DNA of 64,000 nt from positions 35,729 to 99,728 of the forward strand of contig CAYQXY010000015.1 in assembly GCA_964421595.1 (NCBI GenBank), written 5' to 3'. The notes beneath the pieces are model-generated. The model had not been told where the DNA came from and made no database searches. It saw only the letters and a list, made by a program, of their open reading frames with translations. Each line of letters begins with the position of its first letter. Positions within the stretch are counted from its first letter, which is position 1. Positions 28,022 to 38,201 of this stretch are shown piece after piece. Origin of the DNA: PXAP01 sp964421595 (GTDB lineage: Bacteria > Bacteroidota > Bacteroidia > Bacteroidales > PUMT01). The translations under genes were made by a program, and so were the position numbers.

Positions 28022-29182
28022 TTAATATTCAATCGTTTGCCTATTTAAGGCTTCAATTATTTTTCCTGCTCTTTCATTCCATGAATATTTTTTAAAAGCC
28101 TCTTCTCTTGCTTCTCTTTCAATATTGTTGTCCCCACGATAATTTAAAGCAATTTTTAATTTCTCAACGAGATCCTGAAAATCGCCGGGTTCAACAAGTA
28201 ATCCATTTTCGTTATTTCGTATTACCTCTTTTATGGTTGGAAACCCATGTGCAATAATTATTCTGCCGGCTGCCATATATTCAAATACTTTTAAAGGCGA
28301 ACAATAATTTATTGTGGGAACTTTTTTGGACCATAATGCTAATAGAACATCAGAGGCATATAAATAAAGTGGAACCTTACTATGTTCAATTGGTCCTGTA
28401 AAGGTAATGTTCGTTAATTTTTTTTCTTTTGCAAGAGTTCGATAATAATCTGCATTTGCACTGGGACCACCTACAACATAGAAAAATTCATTAGGAAATT
28501 TTTCTGCTAATCTTAACATATTTTCTATTTCCCTATTAGGATATAGGCTACCTGTATACGTCACAATTCTATTTCCCTGTGGAATATTTAACTTTGATCT
28601 GGCTTGAATTTTACTGGTATTTTTTTTGTACGTGCGGCTGCTGAATCCATCGTGTAAGGGAAGTAATTTTCTAAAAGGGACACCTCTTGTTTCCCAGTAA
28701 TTTGAAAGTGCTTTACTGATTGTGATAAACAACATGCAACTATCCATTTGGGATGCCTCAACTACTTTCCTGGTCCAATAAATATCAAACAATTTTATTT
28801 TGTTGTGAATTTTGGAGTTATGTGCTTCATATATGACTGGTAGTTTTTTACTTGCCAGCTGTACAAAAATCATTGGACATCTTGTAAAGTAAATATCAGC
28901 TTCATTTTCTTTAAGGAACTTTTTCACCCCAAAATAAGATCCTAGTATACCTAAGCGATTAAAGAACATTATTTTAGAGTAAAACGATAAATTTAATTCA
29001 TTTTTAATTCCAAATCTCCCGGATAAATATTCATGAGATAAACCGGATTTCTCTTTTTCAACGGGAAGAGCCATCTCAACATCAATTCCCTGTGATGCAA
29101 ATGCATCACACATATTAACAGCTTGCACTACACTGGCTTTCTCCGAAGTGATTTCTCTGTTGAATATGTAAGTTAATTTCAT
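28022..29182 (-). CDS. Glycosyltransferase family 4
   Basis: The 386-residue GT-B protein has YEAHNSKIHNKIKLF in the N-terminal half, the IVTYTGSLYPNREIE junction typical of GT4, and the donor-site segment NYCSPLKVFEYMAAGR followed by NGLLVEPGDFQDL. It is predicted to be a retaining transferase for the repeat unit. Its stop is 18 bp before the polymerase start, and its own start lies 3 bp after the upstream toroid gene ends, so the genes are co-transcribed. Confidence 0.9.
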   Translation of the reverse strand: MKLTYIFNREITSEKASVVQAVNMCDAFASQGIDVEMALPVEKEKSGLSHEYLSGRFGIKNELNLSFYSKIMFFNRLGILGSYFGVKKFLKENEADIYFTRCPMIFVQLASKKLPVIYEAHNSKIHNKIKLFDIYWTRKVVEASQMDSCMLFITISKALSNYWETRGVPFRKLLPLHDGFSSRTYKKNTSKIQARSKLNIPQGNRIVTYTGSLYPNREIENMLRLAEKFPNEFFYVVGGPSANADYYRTLAKEKKLTNITFTGPIEHSKVPLYLYASDVLLALWSKKVPTINYCSPLKVFEYMAAGRIIIAHGFPTIKEVIRNNENGLLVEPGDFQDLVEKLKIALNYRGDNNIEREAREEAFKKYSWNERAGKIIEALNRQTIEY

Positions 29183-29184
29183 TG

Positions 29185-30417
29185 TTAATTTCTTTCAGGA
29201 AATGAATACTTACTTAAATTGAGAAAGGAGTTGTATTGTTTGTAATGATTAAATCCAAGTCCAATATGCTTATGAAATCTGTACCTTTTATAATAATTAC
29301 TATCAATAAAGCATGATATTTCTGCGATCGATAAACAACGAAACCATGTATCCCATAAAGTGCTTTCGCTCCAAGGCTGAGATTCCTTTATCCATTTCCT
29401 GGTGTTATGTTTTTTTGGCTTAATAATTTCCTTTAAAACATTTATTCCACGGGTTATCCTGATTTCATTATTCTGAGCGTTAAATATAAAGGCCATTAAT
29501 TGCGTGTAATTAGATTTAAATGGTCTGGTTGGGTTCTCACAAAATCCACCATCTTCATTCCATCTTGTTATTAATGCACCAATTGCTTTTTCAAGAACTG
29601 GTTCAATAAGTTTTAAGCTATCTTTATAGAAATACAACAATAAATGTAAAGAATCGTATTCTTTGCATGAATCACCGCCGGGTAAGTGCGAAAAAAAACC
29701 TTCCTGATCATTCAATTTCAAAGCAGTTTGAGCTACTTGTTCTATACGAGGGTAATTCCGGTTCCAATATTCGTAAATAACAAACTGATGCAATGCATTT
29801 TGCAACCCTTTGTATAACCGTCCTTGTCTTCCCTTTCCCCAGAATCCGGAACTATTTTGAAATCTGTCATGAAAATCAAACCATGAATTAATACTTTCCA
29901 GCAAAACATGATCTTTATCTCTTTCATATTCGTGTGTCAGCAAAATTGCCTGGAACATTGCCTTATTCCCTGATCCACTTTTACCAAGATGACAACCTCT
30001 TTCTTTAAGATATTGTTCAACATTATCTCTTGTTCTCCATTGATCCACAATAGAAATTCTATATTTTGGCTTTGATTCAAGAATACTTAACGCACTTAAA
30101 CAAAAACAAGAAGCTTGAAAAACATCCCTTTCTTTATCTGGATGATATTGAGGATTAGGATAAAACAAACCATCTGATTCACTCTGAAAGGAGTTGATAT
30201 AATTTGTCCATTCTTTTTTTTCTTCAAGTGAAAGGTTATCTGTCTCCTTAAAGAGGTCAAGGATATATAATGCAAAGCAAGTGGTAAATAATGAACTACT
30301 GGTACCCGGGCTAAACTTATATTCAAATCCACTATTGCCAATTCTCAATGTATTCAACCACCTCAGGACGTTCGATTTAAGTTCATAAACATCTGGCAAG
30401 AATATTCGTTCATCCAT
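29185..30417 (-). CDS. Alpha-toroid protein, prenyltransferase/squalene-oxidase-repeat-like
   Basis: The 410-residue protein has repeated helical units with glycine- and aromatic-rich turns (SGFWGKGRQGRLYKGLQ, NDQEGFFSHLPGGD, WNEDGGFCENPTRPF), resembling terpenoid-cyclase/squalene-oxidase-type alpha-alpha toroids. It has no signal peptide or membrane span. The QW-like motifs are degenerate and the catalytic acids of terpene cyclases are not evident. Together with the protein at 22764-23930 it forms a pair of toroid proteins in the locus. The function is unknown. Confidence 0.55.
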   Translation of the reverse strand: MDERIFLPDVYELKSNVLRWLNTLRIGNSGFEYKFSPGTSSSLFTTCFALYILDLFKETDNLSLEEKKEWTNYINSFQSESDGLFYPNPQYHPDKERDVFQASCFCLSALSILESKPKYRISIVDQWRTRDNVEQYLKERGCHLGKSGSGNKAMFQAILLTHEYERDKDHVLLESINSWFDFHDRFQNSSGFWGKGRQGRLYKGLQNALHQFVIYEYWNRNYPRIEQVAQTALKLNDQEGFFSHLPGGDSCKEYDSLHLLLYFYKDSLKLIEPVLEKAIGALITRWNEDGGFCENPTRPFKSNYTQLMAFIFNAQNNEIRITRGINVLKEIIKPKKHNTRKWIKESQPWSESTLWDTWFRCLSIAEISCFIDSNYYKRYRFHKHIGLGFNHYKQYNSFLNLSKYSFPERN

Positions 30418-30559
30418 TATAATTTGAATATTTATTGTAAATACGTGAATGATAATTTATTAAACCAGGCATCTTAAAATATCCACTCTGGATAAATTTC
30501 CAATTTATCGGTAAGACTTTTAGTGAATATCACTGCTAATTCAATTCTGTATAGGGTAA

Positions 30560-32116
30560 TTACTCGATTGAAGTATAAATTTTCTTGTTTCCTCTATAAA
30601 GATTCCTTAAAAAACTGTAAAAACTGGTTCTTCCCAGAAGACGACCAATTTCTTTTCTTTGCCTGCCAATTATATTAGGATATTTTCGAGGATCAAGTGG
30701 TTCTTTTAATACCTCTTTCCACATTGCTCTTATGGATTTCCTGAAAAAAATATATCCCGGTTTACAACGGTACTTAAGGTCAACACTTAAAACAATATCC
30801 AACAATTCCCTGTTATTGAAAGGTGTGAACGAGTCATGCACAATATCCTTTTCAAGGTAACTTTGAGCCAGCCATCCTCCCATTCGATGCTCCCAATAAA
30901 ACAGATCTAGAAGCAAATAGTTAAATCTGACTTTCTCATCATCTACCTCATAAAACCATTCACATAATCTATCTCTGATAAAAGGTATATCTTCCCAACC
31001 AGCTTCTTCTTTCAATAGCTTGAAAACATCTTCACAGTTAGATATATCGGGATGCTTACCATGTTTATAATACACACGTCTTCCTATTTCAGAACAATTC
31101 CCCTTCACAGCAAGTAATCCTGAAGGATAACTATCATACATACCGTAGCATATACTTCCCCAGTCATTCAAATGATGAATATCAGTATTATTAATATAGA
31201 ACTTTTCAAAATCCTTATTCATTGGTTTGCGGCAATCAATTACTACATGATCAAACCCCAAACGTGATGACAACTTAGGAGGTATCTTTATATCATAGGA
31301 TTTTTCAGTTAAGTTTCGATACTGTAAAGTAAAAAAATACAAATCTTTGGTAAACCCCTTGCAGGCACTTAAAATGGTCCGGGAATCAATTCCTGCGGTT
31401 AAAGGGAAGGATAGCCGGTATCTTTTATTAACAGCAATCATGGTCTGCCTCAGAAGAGTAGTAAAATCCTCAATCCCTTCATTAAGTTCCCTTCTTTTCA
31501 ATGTTCTGACAGGCCAGTATCTTACCTGTTTAAATGTTGCTGATTCAAAATAATGATTAGGAGCAAGATGAAAAACATTATCATACAATGTGGTACCGGT
31601 TGGAATATAATGTTCAAGAATATTTTTACTATATGCTGAATTGTAATATTGCTGATGATTAATGCTTTTCCTTATGGGGACTACAAGTTCAATTAACAGA
31701 GGTTGTGATGCGGCATAAATTTCGTTATTATATTTTGTATAATAAAGGGTTTTGAGACCGCAAGGGTCATTAAAAAACAACAGATCATCCTTATTCTTAA
31801 TCATTAATACAAATCGCCCTGTCAGGCTATATAAATACTCTGATATCTTATCAACTGAGGGAAGACTATATGTATCACCTGAAGGAAGGTTTGAAATGCT
31901 GGTTAAAATATCAAGTGTAGTTTTTGTTGGAGCTTTTGGATCAATTAAATACCCAACAACAATAAATCTATTATTAGTTTTATCTACCCTCGAAATTTCA
32001 CTATCACTATGAACATAAAGAATGTATTTTCCCAATACTTCCTGATGCCAATTTTCTAATTGGTGACATTTCTTTGCCGAAAATAAAAATTGTCTTCTAA
32101 ATTTTAGATTTTCCAC
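30560..32116 (-). CDS. Asparagine-synthase-like amidotransferase/ligase without N-terminal glutaminase cysteine
   Basis: The 518-residue protein has an AsnB-type layout. An N-terminal Ntn-like domain (about 1-175) ends in FFNDPCGLKTLYYTKYNNE. A C-terminal ATP-pyrophosphatase domain contains the modified PP-loop LTAGIDSRTILSA and a late segment YWEHRMGGWLAQS. The sequence starts MENLKFRRQ, so the catalytic Cys2 of glutamine-dependent AsnB is missing. The enzyme may use free ammonia or, more likely in a glycan cluster, another amine to make an amide after adenylating a carboxylate such as a uronic acid. The substrate is inferred only. Confidence 0.82.
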   Translation of the reverse strand: MENLKFRRQFLFSAKKCHQLENWHQEVLGKYILYVHSDSEISRVDKTNNRFIVVGYLIDPKAPTKTTLDILTSISNLPSGDTYSLPSVDKISEYLYSLTGRFVLMIKNKDDLLFFNDPCGLKTLYYTKYNNEIYAASQPLLIELVVPIRKSINHQQYYNSAYSKNILEHYIPTGTTLYDNVFHLAPNHYFESATFKQVRYWPVRTLKRRELNEGIEDFTTLLRQTMIAVNKRYRLSFPLTAGIDSRTILSACKGFTKDLYFFTLQYRNLTEKSYDIKIPPKLSSRLGFDHVVIDCRKPMNKDFEKFYINNTDIHHLNDWGSICYGMYDSYPSGLLAVKGNCSEIGRRVYYKHGKHPDISNCEDVFKLLKEEAGWEDIPFIRDRLCEWFYEVDDEKVRFNYLLLDLFYWEHRMGGWLAQSYLEKDIVHDSFTPFNNRELLDIVLSVDLKYRCKPGYIFFRKSIRAMWKEVLKEPLDPRKYPNIIGRQRKEIGRLLGRTSFYSFLRNLYRGNKKIYTSIE

Positions 32117-32150
32117 TTTTCAACAATTCACGTTTCATGATGTTTGAATA

Positions 32151-33116
32151 TCAGAGAGATATATACCGTCTATTAATACGTGATACTGAACGTGTAAATA
32201 TATTTTCCCATAAAACACCTGCTATAAACTCAGAAAATGTAATTTTTCGTTTCAGGTTTTTTTTGTGCCATTTGATATTTTTTATATTCAATGTCAAATA
32301 ATTCATAATTAAAAAATATGCATATCTTCTTCTGATGATAGAGTAATGTTTATTCAATTCAGGGAAGTGCTCCCTGAACCTGTATAACCTGTTCTCTCGT
32401 CCAAGAATTGGAGTATACAATTTTCTGGTTACTGTTGATGTTACAGACTCAGGATGGGTTCGCGTCAAACTTAATATCTTAAAAGAGAAAACCAGATCAG
32501 AAATAAATAAAACTTCATAAGCAAGTCGGGTATCAAAATGTATATCATCATCAATATAAATTTCAGGATAAAAAGAGAGTTTCTTTAAATATTCCACTTT
32601 GTAAAAATTCTGTGTAACAGAACCGGTAATGCTGATTTCATTTTTTAAATGTTTCACCAACATCTCCTTTCCATCTCTGTAATTACCTTCAAAATAATCA
32701 AGACCATAGCCTTTTACAGATTTACCATATAGTCTGTATGCTGATGCAATTCCTGCACCGGGATATTTTTCCATAAGCATAATGTGTGATTCTAATGCAT
32801 CAGGATAAAGTAAATCATCAGCTGCGACTATTTGAAAATATTTCGTCTCCTCTTTAATATATTGCACCGTCCTGTTCCAGTTTGTGCCAATATCCATGAA
32901 TTCTGCATAGGAATGTATTGTAAAACGCGGATCATCTTTAATAAAATCTGAAACCAGATCTTCTGTTGCGTCAGTACTTGCATTATTGACGATATGGCAC
33001 TCAAAATTTGTATATGTCTGTTTCTGGATACTTACCAGAGTCTCTACAATGTACTTCCCTCCATTGTAAACAGGAATACCAATCGTTACTAACGGACTAT
33101 TATCTATTTTTTTCAT
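32151..33116 (-). CDS. Glycosyltransferase family 2
   Basis: The 321-residue GT-A protein opens with VTIGIPVYNGGKYIVETLVS and has the donor-site DXD-type segment VAADDLLYPD (about 96-105), as well as the NNASTDATEDL loop. No membrane span is seen. It should be an inverting transferase acting on the lipid-linked repeat unit. It is downstream of the ABC flippase gene and in the same operon. Confidence 0.9.
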   Translation of the reverse strand: MKKIDNSPLVTIGIPVYNGGKYIVETLVSIQKQTYTNFECHIVNNASTDATEDLVSDFIKDDPRFTIHSYAEFMDIGTNWNRTVQYIKEETKYFQIVAADDLLYPDALESHIMLMEKYPGAGIASAYRLYGKSVKGYGLDYFEGNYRDGKEMLVKHLKNEISITGSVTQNFYKVEYLKKLSFYPEIYIDDDIHFDTRLAYEVLFISDLVFSFKILSLTRTHPESVTSTVTRKLYTPILGRENRLYRFREHFPELNKHYSIIRRRYAYFLIMNYLTLNIKNIKWHKKNLKRKITFSEFIAGVLWENIFTRSVSRINRRYISL

Positions 33117-33170
33117 TTCTGGTTATTTAATATTACAAATATCTGAGGTGTATAATCTTATTGCAGGATA

Positions 33171-35000
33171 TTAAATAATGGGAGTTGCCATGTTTTTAAA
33201 TTCAGCATTTCTTGCAATTAATTGATCATAAGTACCTGAATCAGTAATTTGCCCATTTTGCATAAAGTACAGGTGATCACATTTTTCGACGGTAGTTAAC
33301 CGGTGCGCAATCATAACAATTGTACGCTCTCCTTTAAGTCGTTCGATGGCATTTATAACATACCTTTCTGTGATGTTATCAAGTGCAGAGGTAGCCTCGT
33401 CCATTATCAAAACCCTGGGATCATTATATAACGCCCTGGCTATACCGATCCTTTGTCGCTGTCCACCCGAGAGCCTGGTGCCTCTTTCACCTATTATGGT
33501 ATCAATGCCCTCCGGCAGGGAATTTACAAGTTCATCAAGCTGAGCAGCTTTAATGGCATTTTGCAGTTTTTCTTCTTCTATTTCATGATCAGGTAACCCA
33601 AAAGCAATGTTGCGTCTTATGGTGTTGTCAGCAAGAAAAATAAATTGAGGGATGTATCCTATATTTTCTTTCCAAGCTGAAATATCATTGTGGATATTAA
33701 TATTGTCCACGGTAATTCTTCCATGTTGCGGCTCTAAAAGTCCGAGTAGCATATCGACCAAAGTGGTTTTACCGGCGCCTGAAGGGCCGACAAATCCGAC
33801 TGCATAACCTTTGGGAATTGAAATAGTCAGGTTTTTAACAGCTTCTACATCTGATTGTGGATATCTGTAGCTTGCTTCATCAAATTGGATCTCATTTTTA
33901 AAATTCAATTTTGATCCTTTAATTAAAAGTCCGGGGTCTTGAGCGTTTTTATTTGACCTGTTGTGATAATTCCTGGCCTCACCTTTAAGTTCCATTGTAT
34001 CATTATATATCGGATCTATAGAAAAAATAAAATATTTAAGTGTGGTGAAAGCCTTCATCATTTCCTGGATGGCTGGCATTAGCCGCAGTGTAGCTGCTCC
34101 AAATAAGGTCATTACCGGAATTACTGATTCAATTCCCCGACCCTGCCAATAAAGGAGCAATGCTATAAATAGCAACCCGGATATAGCTATTGTTTCAGTA
34201 ACAGGTTTATTGGCGAGGGATGCTATATCACTAAATATTTGTGCCTTGCTAAAACTTTTGATATTGGTAAAAAACCTTTTATAAAACCATTTCTCCCGGC
34301 CTAGTACTCTGGCATCCTTAAAGCCGCCCAAACCTTCATTGACTGAACGGATCATATTCGCCCGCTCTTTTTGTGCCAATTGGCCGTACTTTCGAATTCT
34401 TTCTCTTATCACCATAATAAAAAGTGCACCACCTCCTCCCAAAAGCAGAAATACAACAATGCTGATAACCGGCTCCAGCCATAACAGCATTCCAAAGATT
34501 GCTGTTATCAGCACCAGATCTTTAGCTATTTTCAATAAGTTGTATAAAACACCATTAACAAGGTGCATTGTTTCATTTGTAATATTCCGAAGTAACTCAG
34601 CGGAATTGCGCTTTAAATGAAATTCATAAGGGGCATACATGTAAAGCTTAAAAAGATTACTGGCTATTGATGTTAAGCGCAGAAAAATAAAACGAGTTTG
34701 AATATAATTGTAGAATAGTATATATGTGTTCTTCAGTATAAATACGACTATTAAAAATATGGATCCATAAACCAGTAAATCTCCACTGTTCTCAATTCCA
34801 AACATTTCCCAAATGGGCATAAGCCACTCTATTTCCAGTACCGTATCGGGTACGGCAATTATGGAAATAAAAACAGGGATCATTCCTATTCCGACAACTT
34901 CCAATAAAGCTGCAAGCAGCATCATCATTAAAAGGAGCACTAGTTTAATTTTATCACCTGCGTGTAGCAGTCTGAGTATCTTTTTTATGGTAGTAGTCAT
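33171..35000 (-). CDS. ABC exporter, MsbA/PglK-like (lipid-linked glycan flippase candidate)
   Basis: This 609-residue half-transporter has a six-span membrane domain (about 1-330) fused to an ATPase domain (about 370-609). ATPase motifs are complete: Walker A GPSGAGKTT (405-413), Q-loop Gln452 in IGYIPQ, signature LSGGQRQR (510-517), Walker B VLIMDEAT (530-537) and switch His566. No Wzx-type flippase exists in the locus, so this PglK-like exporter probably flips the undecaprenyl-linked repeat unit. It lies 3 bp downstream of the wzc-type gene. Confidence 0.88.
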   Translation of the reverse strand: MTTTIKKILRLLHAGDKIKLVLLLMMMLLAALLEVVGIGMIPVFISIIAVPDTVLEIEWLMPIWEMFGIENSGDLLVYGSIFLIVVFILKNTYILFYNYIQTRFIFLRLTSIASNLFKLYMYAPYEFHLKRNSAELLRNITNETMHLVNGVLYNLLKIAKDLVLITAIFGMLLWLEPVISIVVFLLLGGGGALFIMVIRERIRKYGQLAQKERANMIRSVNEGLGGFKDARVLGREKWFYKRFFTNIKSFSKAQIFSDIASLANKPVTETIAISGLLFIALLLYWQGRGIESVIPVMTLFGAATLRLMPAIQEMMKAFTTLKYFIFSIDPIYNDTMELKGEARNYHNRSNKNAQDPGLLIKGSKLNFKNEIQFDEASYRYPQSDVEAVKNLTISIPKGYAVGFVGPSGAGKTTLVDMLLGLLEPQHGRITVDNINIHNDISAWKENIGYIPQFIFLADNTIRRNIAFGLPDHEIEEEKLQNAIKAAQLDELVNSLPEGIDTIIGERGTRLSGGQRQRIGIARALYNDPRVLIMDEATSALDNITERYVINAIERLKGERTIVMIAHRLTTVEKCDHLYFMQNGQITDSGTYDQLIARNAEFKNMATPII

Positions 35001-35003
35001 AAC

Positions 35004-37406
35004 TTATAATGAATCTGCGAAGCTACTTTTAATAAAACTCTTCTTCTTTTTTCCATTTATTTTACCATATTCTCCTCCATAACCAAAACCATATCCGTGT
35101 CCATAGCTTTTATTTGACTGTTTTATATCATTTATGGCAATCACCAAATTTTTAATTTCAGCCTTACTGCTGAAGTCCTGAATATAATCCAGATCTGTAT
35201 TCTGGCTGAAATTATGACGTATAATAAAAAGGTTTAGATCTGCCTGTTTCATTAATGCTTTCGCATCAGCAACCATTCCAACCGGGGAAGTGTCAACAAT
35301 TATGTATTCAAATTCTTGTAACTCCTCTTTCAGCAGGCGGGTCATTGCCTCACTTTCTATGAGTTCGGCAGGATTAGGAGAGACGATTCCGCTATTCATA
35401 ATGAACATGTGATCACTCCAGCTACTCACATTAATTACCTCTTCCAGTCCGGCTCGGCCAATGAGGTAATTTGACAAACCGAACTCCAGCATATCTTTGG
35501 TAAAATGATTGGTCTGGACTTTACGAATATCAGCATCAATATATAAGGTCCGCTTTTTAGACAATGCAAGCACAGCTGCCAGGTTAACAGCAGTAAAAGT
35601 TTTTCCTTCGCCTGATCGGGTTGAAGTGACTACAATTATATTATCCTGTTTTTTTGGAGAAAAGAAATGAAGGTTGGACCTGATATTTCTGAAAGATTCG
35701 GTTACAGGGGAATAAGGTTGATCGAATATAACCACTTCAATTTCTCCATTCTTTAGCTGAGATTTGTAACTGGGAACAACTCCTATAATCGGAAAATTCA
35801 GGGCAGCAGTTATTTGCTCCTTACTTAAAATACGTGTGTTCAACATATCCCGTAAGCTCAGAAATAGTAAAGGAAGAAAAATTCCCAGTACCAGTCCCAG
35901 TGCATAGTTCAGTGTCGTTTTCGGTGAGGTTGTGCCGATATACCTGGCAGAATCAATAATTTTGTGATCCGCCATGTTCGAAGCAAGAGCAATGCCGGCT
36001 TCGGCCTGTTTTTCCAGAAGAAAATTATATGTAGCATCGGTTATATTGAACATACGCTGTAATCCCACAAGTTCCCGTTCGGTGCCGGGTAGCTGACTGA
36101 TACGTCGCTCAAGCCGTGATATTCGGTTGTTAAGATCTGCCATGAGAATTCCGGAGGCTGCTCTTATATTTCTTATATTCTCCTCAAGAGTAGCTTTAGC
36201 CTGCCGGATATTCTGATCAATTGCCTGCACTGAAGGGCTCCGCTCAGTTGTATTTAGAAGTAATCTGCCTCTTTCTGAATGTAAATTACTTAGCTCAACA
36301 AGCAGATTATTCAGCATGGGATCATCAATTCCAAGAGCCGATGGACCAAAAACCTCACTGAAATCACGTTTATCACTTACATATTCCTGAAGAAAATTAT
36401 AATAACTGATCTTTACCTCTTCCACGCTCCTCTCCTTATCAAGAATCTGTAATTCATTAACCAGTTGAGTTGCCATTACACTTATATCCATTAGCTGCTC
36501 TTTTTCCCTGAAGTTCTGCAACCTGCTTTCTGAGGCATTAAGTTCACCAGCGGTAAGAGCTATCTGGCTTTCAATAAAACGAATTGTGTTCTGCGCGGCA
36601 TGGTTTTTCTCATTCAGGTTCCTTCGAATAAATTCATAGGTGAGCCTGTCAGCAAAATCAAGTCCTCTTTGCCTGTTTGAAGCTTGAAAAGATATATCAA
36701 AAACTGACGATTCGGGGTAAAGTGGTTCTATAAGCAAAGAGCCACGATAAATTGTTGCAAGTTCTGCCGGATTCATAATAACAAACTGATACGTTCGCTT
36801 ACTATGAATCTCCTCGCTATATGGCTTAACCCTGTTAATGATAAACGAAAACCCCCTGCCCTCAATTTTTTGTCCGAAAAAATACTGTTTTTCTTCAGTC
36901 AACCCTTCCAATCCTTTAATTCCAGCAAGGGAAAACCAATCCTCATCTATAATATTTAATGTAAATTCCTCATAATATGGCTGAGAGTGGTCTTTGTCAA
37001 AATTCACCCTGAAAGGTGCATTCAGGTAAATCTCAGTTCTGGGAAATGGTTCAAACAACCGGGCTTTTTCAAAATAGCTTACTCCTGCCTCCATATCTGA
37101 AACCACAGTATCTATCAGGGAATATGATTCTAAAACAGCAATTGAGTTATTAACTGTGCTTTGATTACCATGCATGTTCATATTAAGCATTACAGGTTTA
37201 ATGGTATTTTCTTCCTGGATCAGGATTGAAGATTTGATTTGATAAACACGGGTTTTAGTAGTGTTAAATAAGTATGCCCCGGTAAGTCCAATTAGCGTGG
37301 CAATCACAAAAATGTACCAGTATGGGCGTAATTTAGTCAACAACTTAACAAGGTCTACTTTGTCCTCCCGTGCAGGTCCTTGGTTCATCTTAGGTGTCGG
37401 TTGCAT
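35004..37406 (-). CDS. Polysaccharide co-polymerase/tyrosine autokinase (Wzc type)
   Basis: The 800-residue protein combines a Wzz-type chain-length domain and a BY-kinase. A first membrane helix (about 32-49, WYIFVIATLIGLTGAYLF), a long periplasmic coiled coil (about 260-480) and a second helix (about 505-525) precede the kinase. The kinase shows Walker A STRSGEGKTFTA, Walker A' TLYIDADIR and Walker B YIIVDTSPVGM. The C-terminal tail is tyrosine-rich (YGHGYGFGYGGEYG), as expected for autophosphorylation sites. It should control chain length and partner with the export protein encoded immediately upstream. Confidence 0.94.
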   Translation of the reverse strand: MQPTPKMNQGPAREDKVDLVKLLTKLRPYWYIFVIATLIGLTGAYLFNTTKTRVYQIKSSILIQEENTIKPVMLNMNMHGNQSTVNNSIAVLESYSLIDTVVSDMEAGVSYFEKARLFEPFPRTEIYLNAPFRVNFDKDHSQPYYEEFTLNIIDEDWFSLAGIKGLEGLTEEKQYFFGQKIEGRGFSFIINRVKPYSEEIHSKRTYQFVIMNPAELATIYRGSLLIEPLYPESSVFDISFQASNRQRGLDFADRLTYEFIRRNLNEKNHAAQNTIRFIESQIALTAGELNASESRLQNFREKEQLMDISVMATQLVNELQILDKERSVEEVKISYYNFLQEYVSDKRDFSEVFGPSALGIDDPMLNNLLVELSNLHSERGRLLLNTTERSPSVQAIDQNIRQAKATLEENIRNIRAASGILMADLNNRISRLERRISQLPGTERELVGLQRMFNITDATYNFLLEKQAEAGIALASNMADHKIIDSARYIGTTSPKTTLNYALGLVLGIFLPLLFLSLRDMLNTRILSKEQITAALNFPIIGVVPSYKSQLKNGEIEVVIFDQPYSPVTESFRNIRSNLHFFSPKKQDNIIVVTSTRSGEGKTFTAVNLAAVLALSKKRTLYIDADIRKVQTNHFTKDMLEFGLSNYLIGRAGLEEVINVSSWSDHMFIMNSGIVSPNPAELIESEAMTRLLKEELQEFEYIIVDTSPVGMVADAKALMKQADLNLFIIRHNFSQNTDLDYIQDFSSKAEIKNLVIAINDIKQSNKSYGHGYGFGYGGEYGKINGKKKKSFIKSSFADSL

Positions 37407-37409
37407 AGT

Positions 37410-38201
37410 TTATTTAAAATAACTAATTAATAAAAGTGTTGTCGTTATAGCTGAGAAGAACACCCCGAAAGGAAATGTTGCGAAGCCAAAACGCTTTGCC
37501 AGCAATGGTTCTACATATATTATGTCATTTGGCTGAAGGTAATACAATTCTGATGTTACTGACCGGCGGTCGGTAATATCAAGTCTGTGAAAGCTGAGTC
37601 CATCATCAGTACGACGAACCAGATGGATATTGCGATTGCCGTAATCGGTAAGGTCACCCGCAGCCCCAAGTGCACCCAAAACCGTGAATTCATGATCGTA
37701 AACATAAAAAGTACCGGGAGCTCTAACTTCACCAAGCACCGTAACTGAGAAATTAACAATCTTGACAGCCACTGTTGCATCAATTATATATTCTGCGGCT
37801 CTTTCCTGAATAAGACTGTGGGCGCTGTCAATCGAAAGTCCGGACACTTTAATGGTTCCAATGACAGGAAGTTGTATTTCTCCCCTGGCATTAATTGAAT
37901 AGCCATATAAAAACATTTGAGGATCACCAACTGCAACATTCCGGGCTACAGTTCTGGTGTTATCTTCAAGGTTGAAGATTGCATCTGCTTCCTGATCTGA
38001 AGACATGATCCTGACATGAAGTATATCTCCGGGCTTGAGCATGTATTCGCCAATATTAACATTCAATTCATCACCCAGTGAATGTTTGGTTTGCATATAA
38101 GACAGCCTGCTTTGAGGAGTGCAGGAGGATAATACGATAAATGAGACAAAAGCTGTAATTATGAGCAGCCTTAATTTAGTAAAACTGGTTTCTGGTAGCA
38201 T
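37410..38201 (-). CDS. Polysaccharide export outer-membrane protein (Wza type)
   Basis: The 263-residue lipoprotein has a lipobox in VLSSCTPQS, a Poly_export domain (about 50-145, KPGDILHVRI) and an SLBB domain (about 150-235, VTVLGEVRAPGTFYVY). It ends with a hydrophobic C-terminal helix (FFSAITTTLLLISYF), which in Wza-like channels crosses the outer membrane. It is the first gene of the minus-strand exopolysaccharide operon, followed after 3 bp by the wzc-type gene. Confidence 0.94.
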   Translation of the reverse strand: MLPETSFTKLRLLIITAFVSFIVLSSCTPQSRLSYMQTKHSLGDELNVNIGEYMLKPGDILHVRIMSSDQEADAIFNLEDNTRTVARNVAVGDPQMFLYGYSINARGEIQLPVIGTIKVSGLSIDSAHSLIQERAAEYIIDATVAVKIVNFSVTVLGEVRAPGTFYVYDHEFTVLGALGAAGDLTDYGNRNIHLVRRTDDGLSFHRLDITDRRSVTSELYYLQPNDIIYVEPLLAKRFGFATFPFGVFFSAITTTLLLISYFK

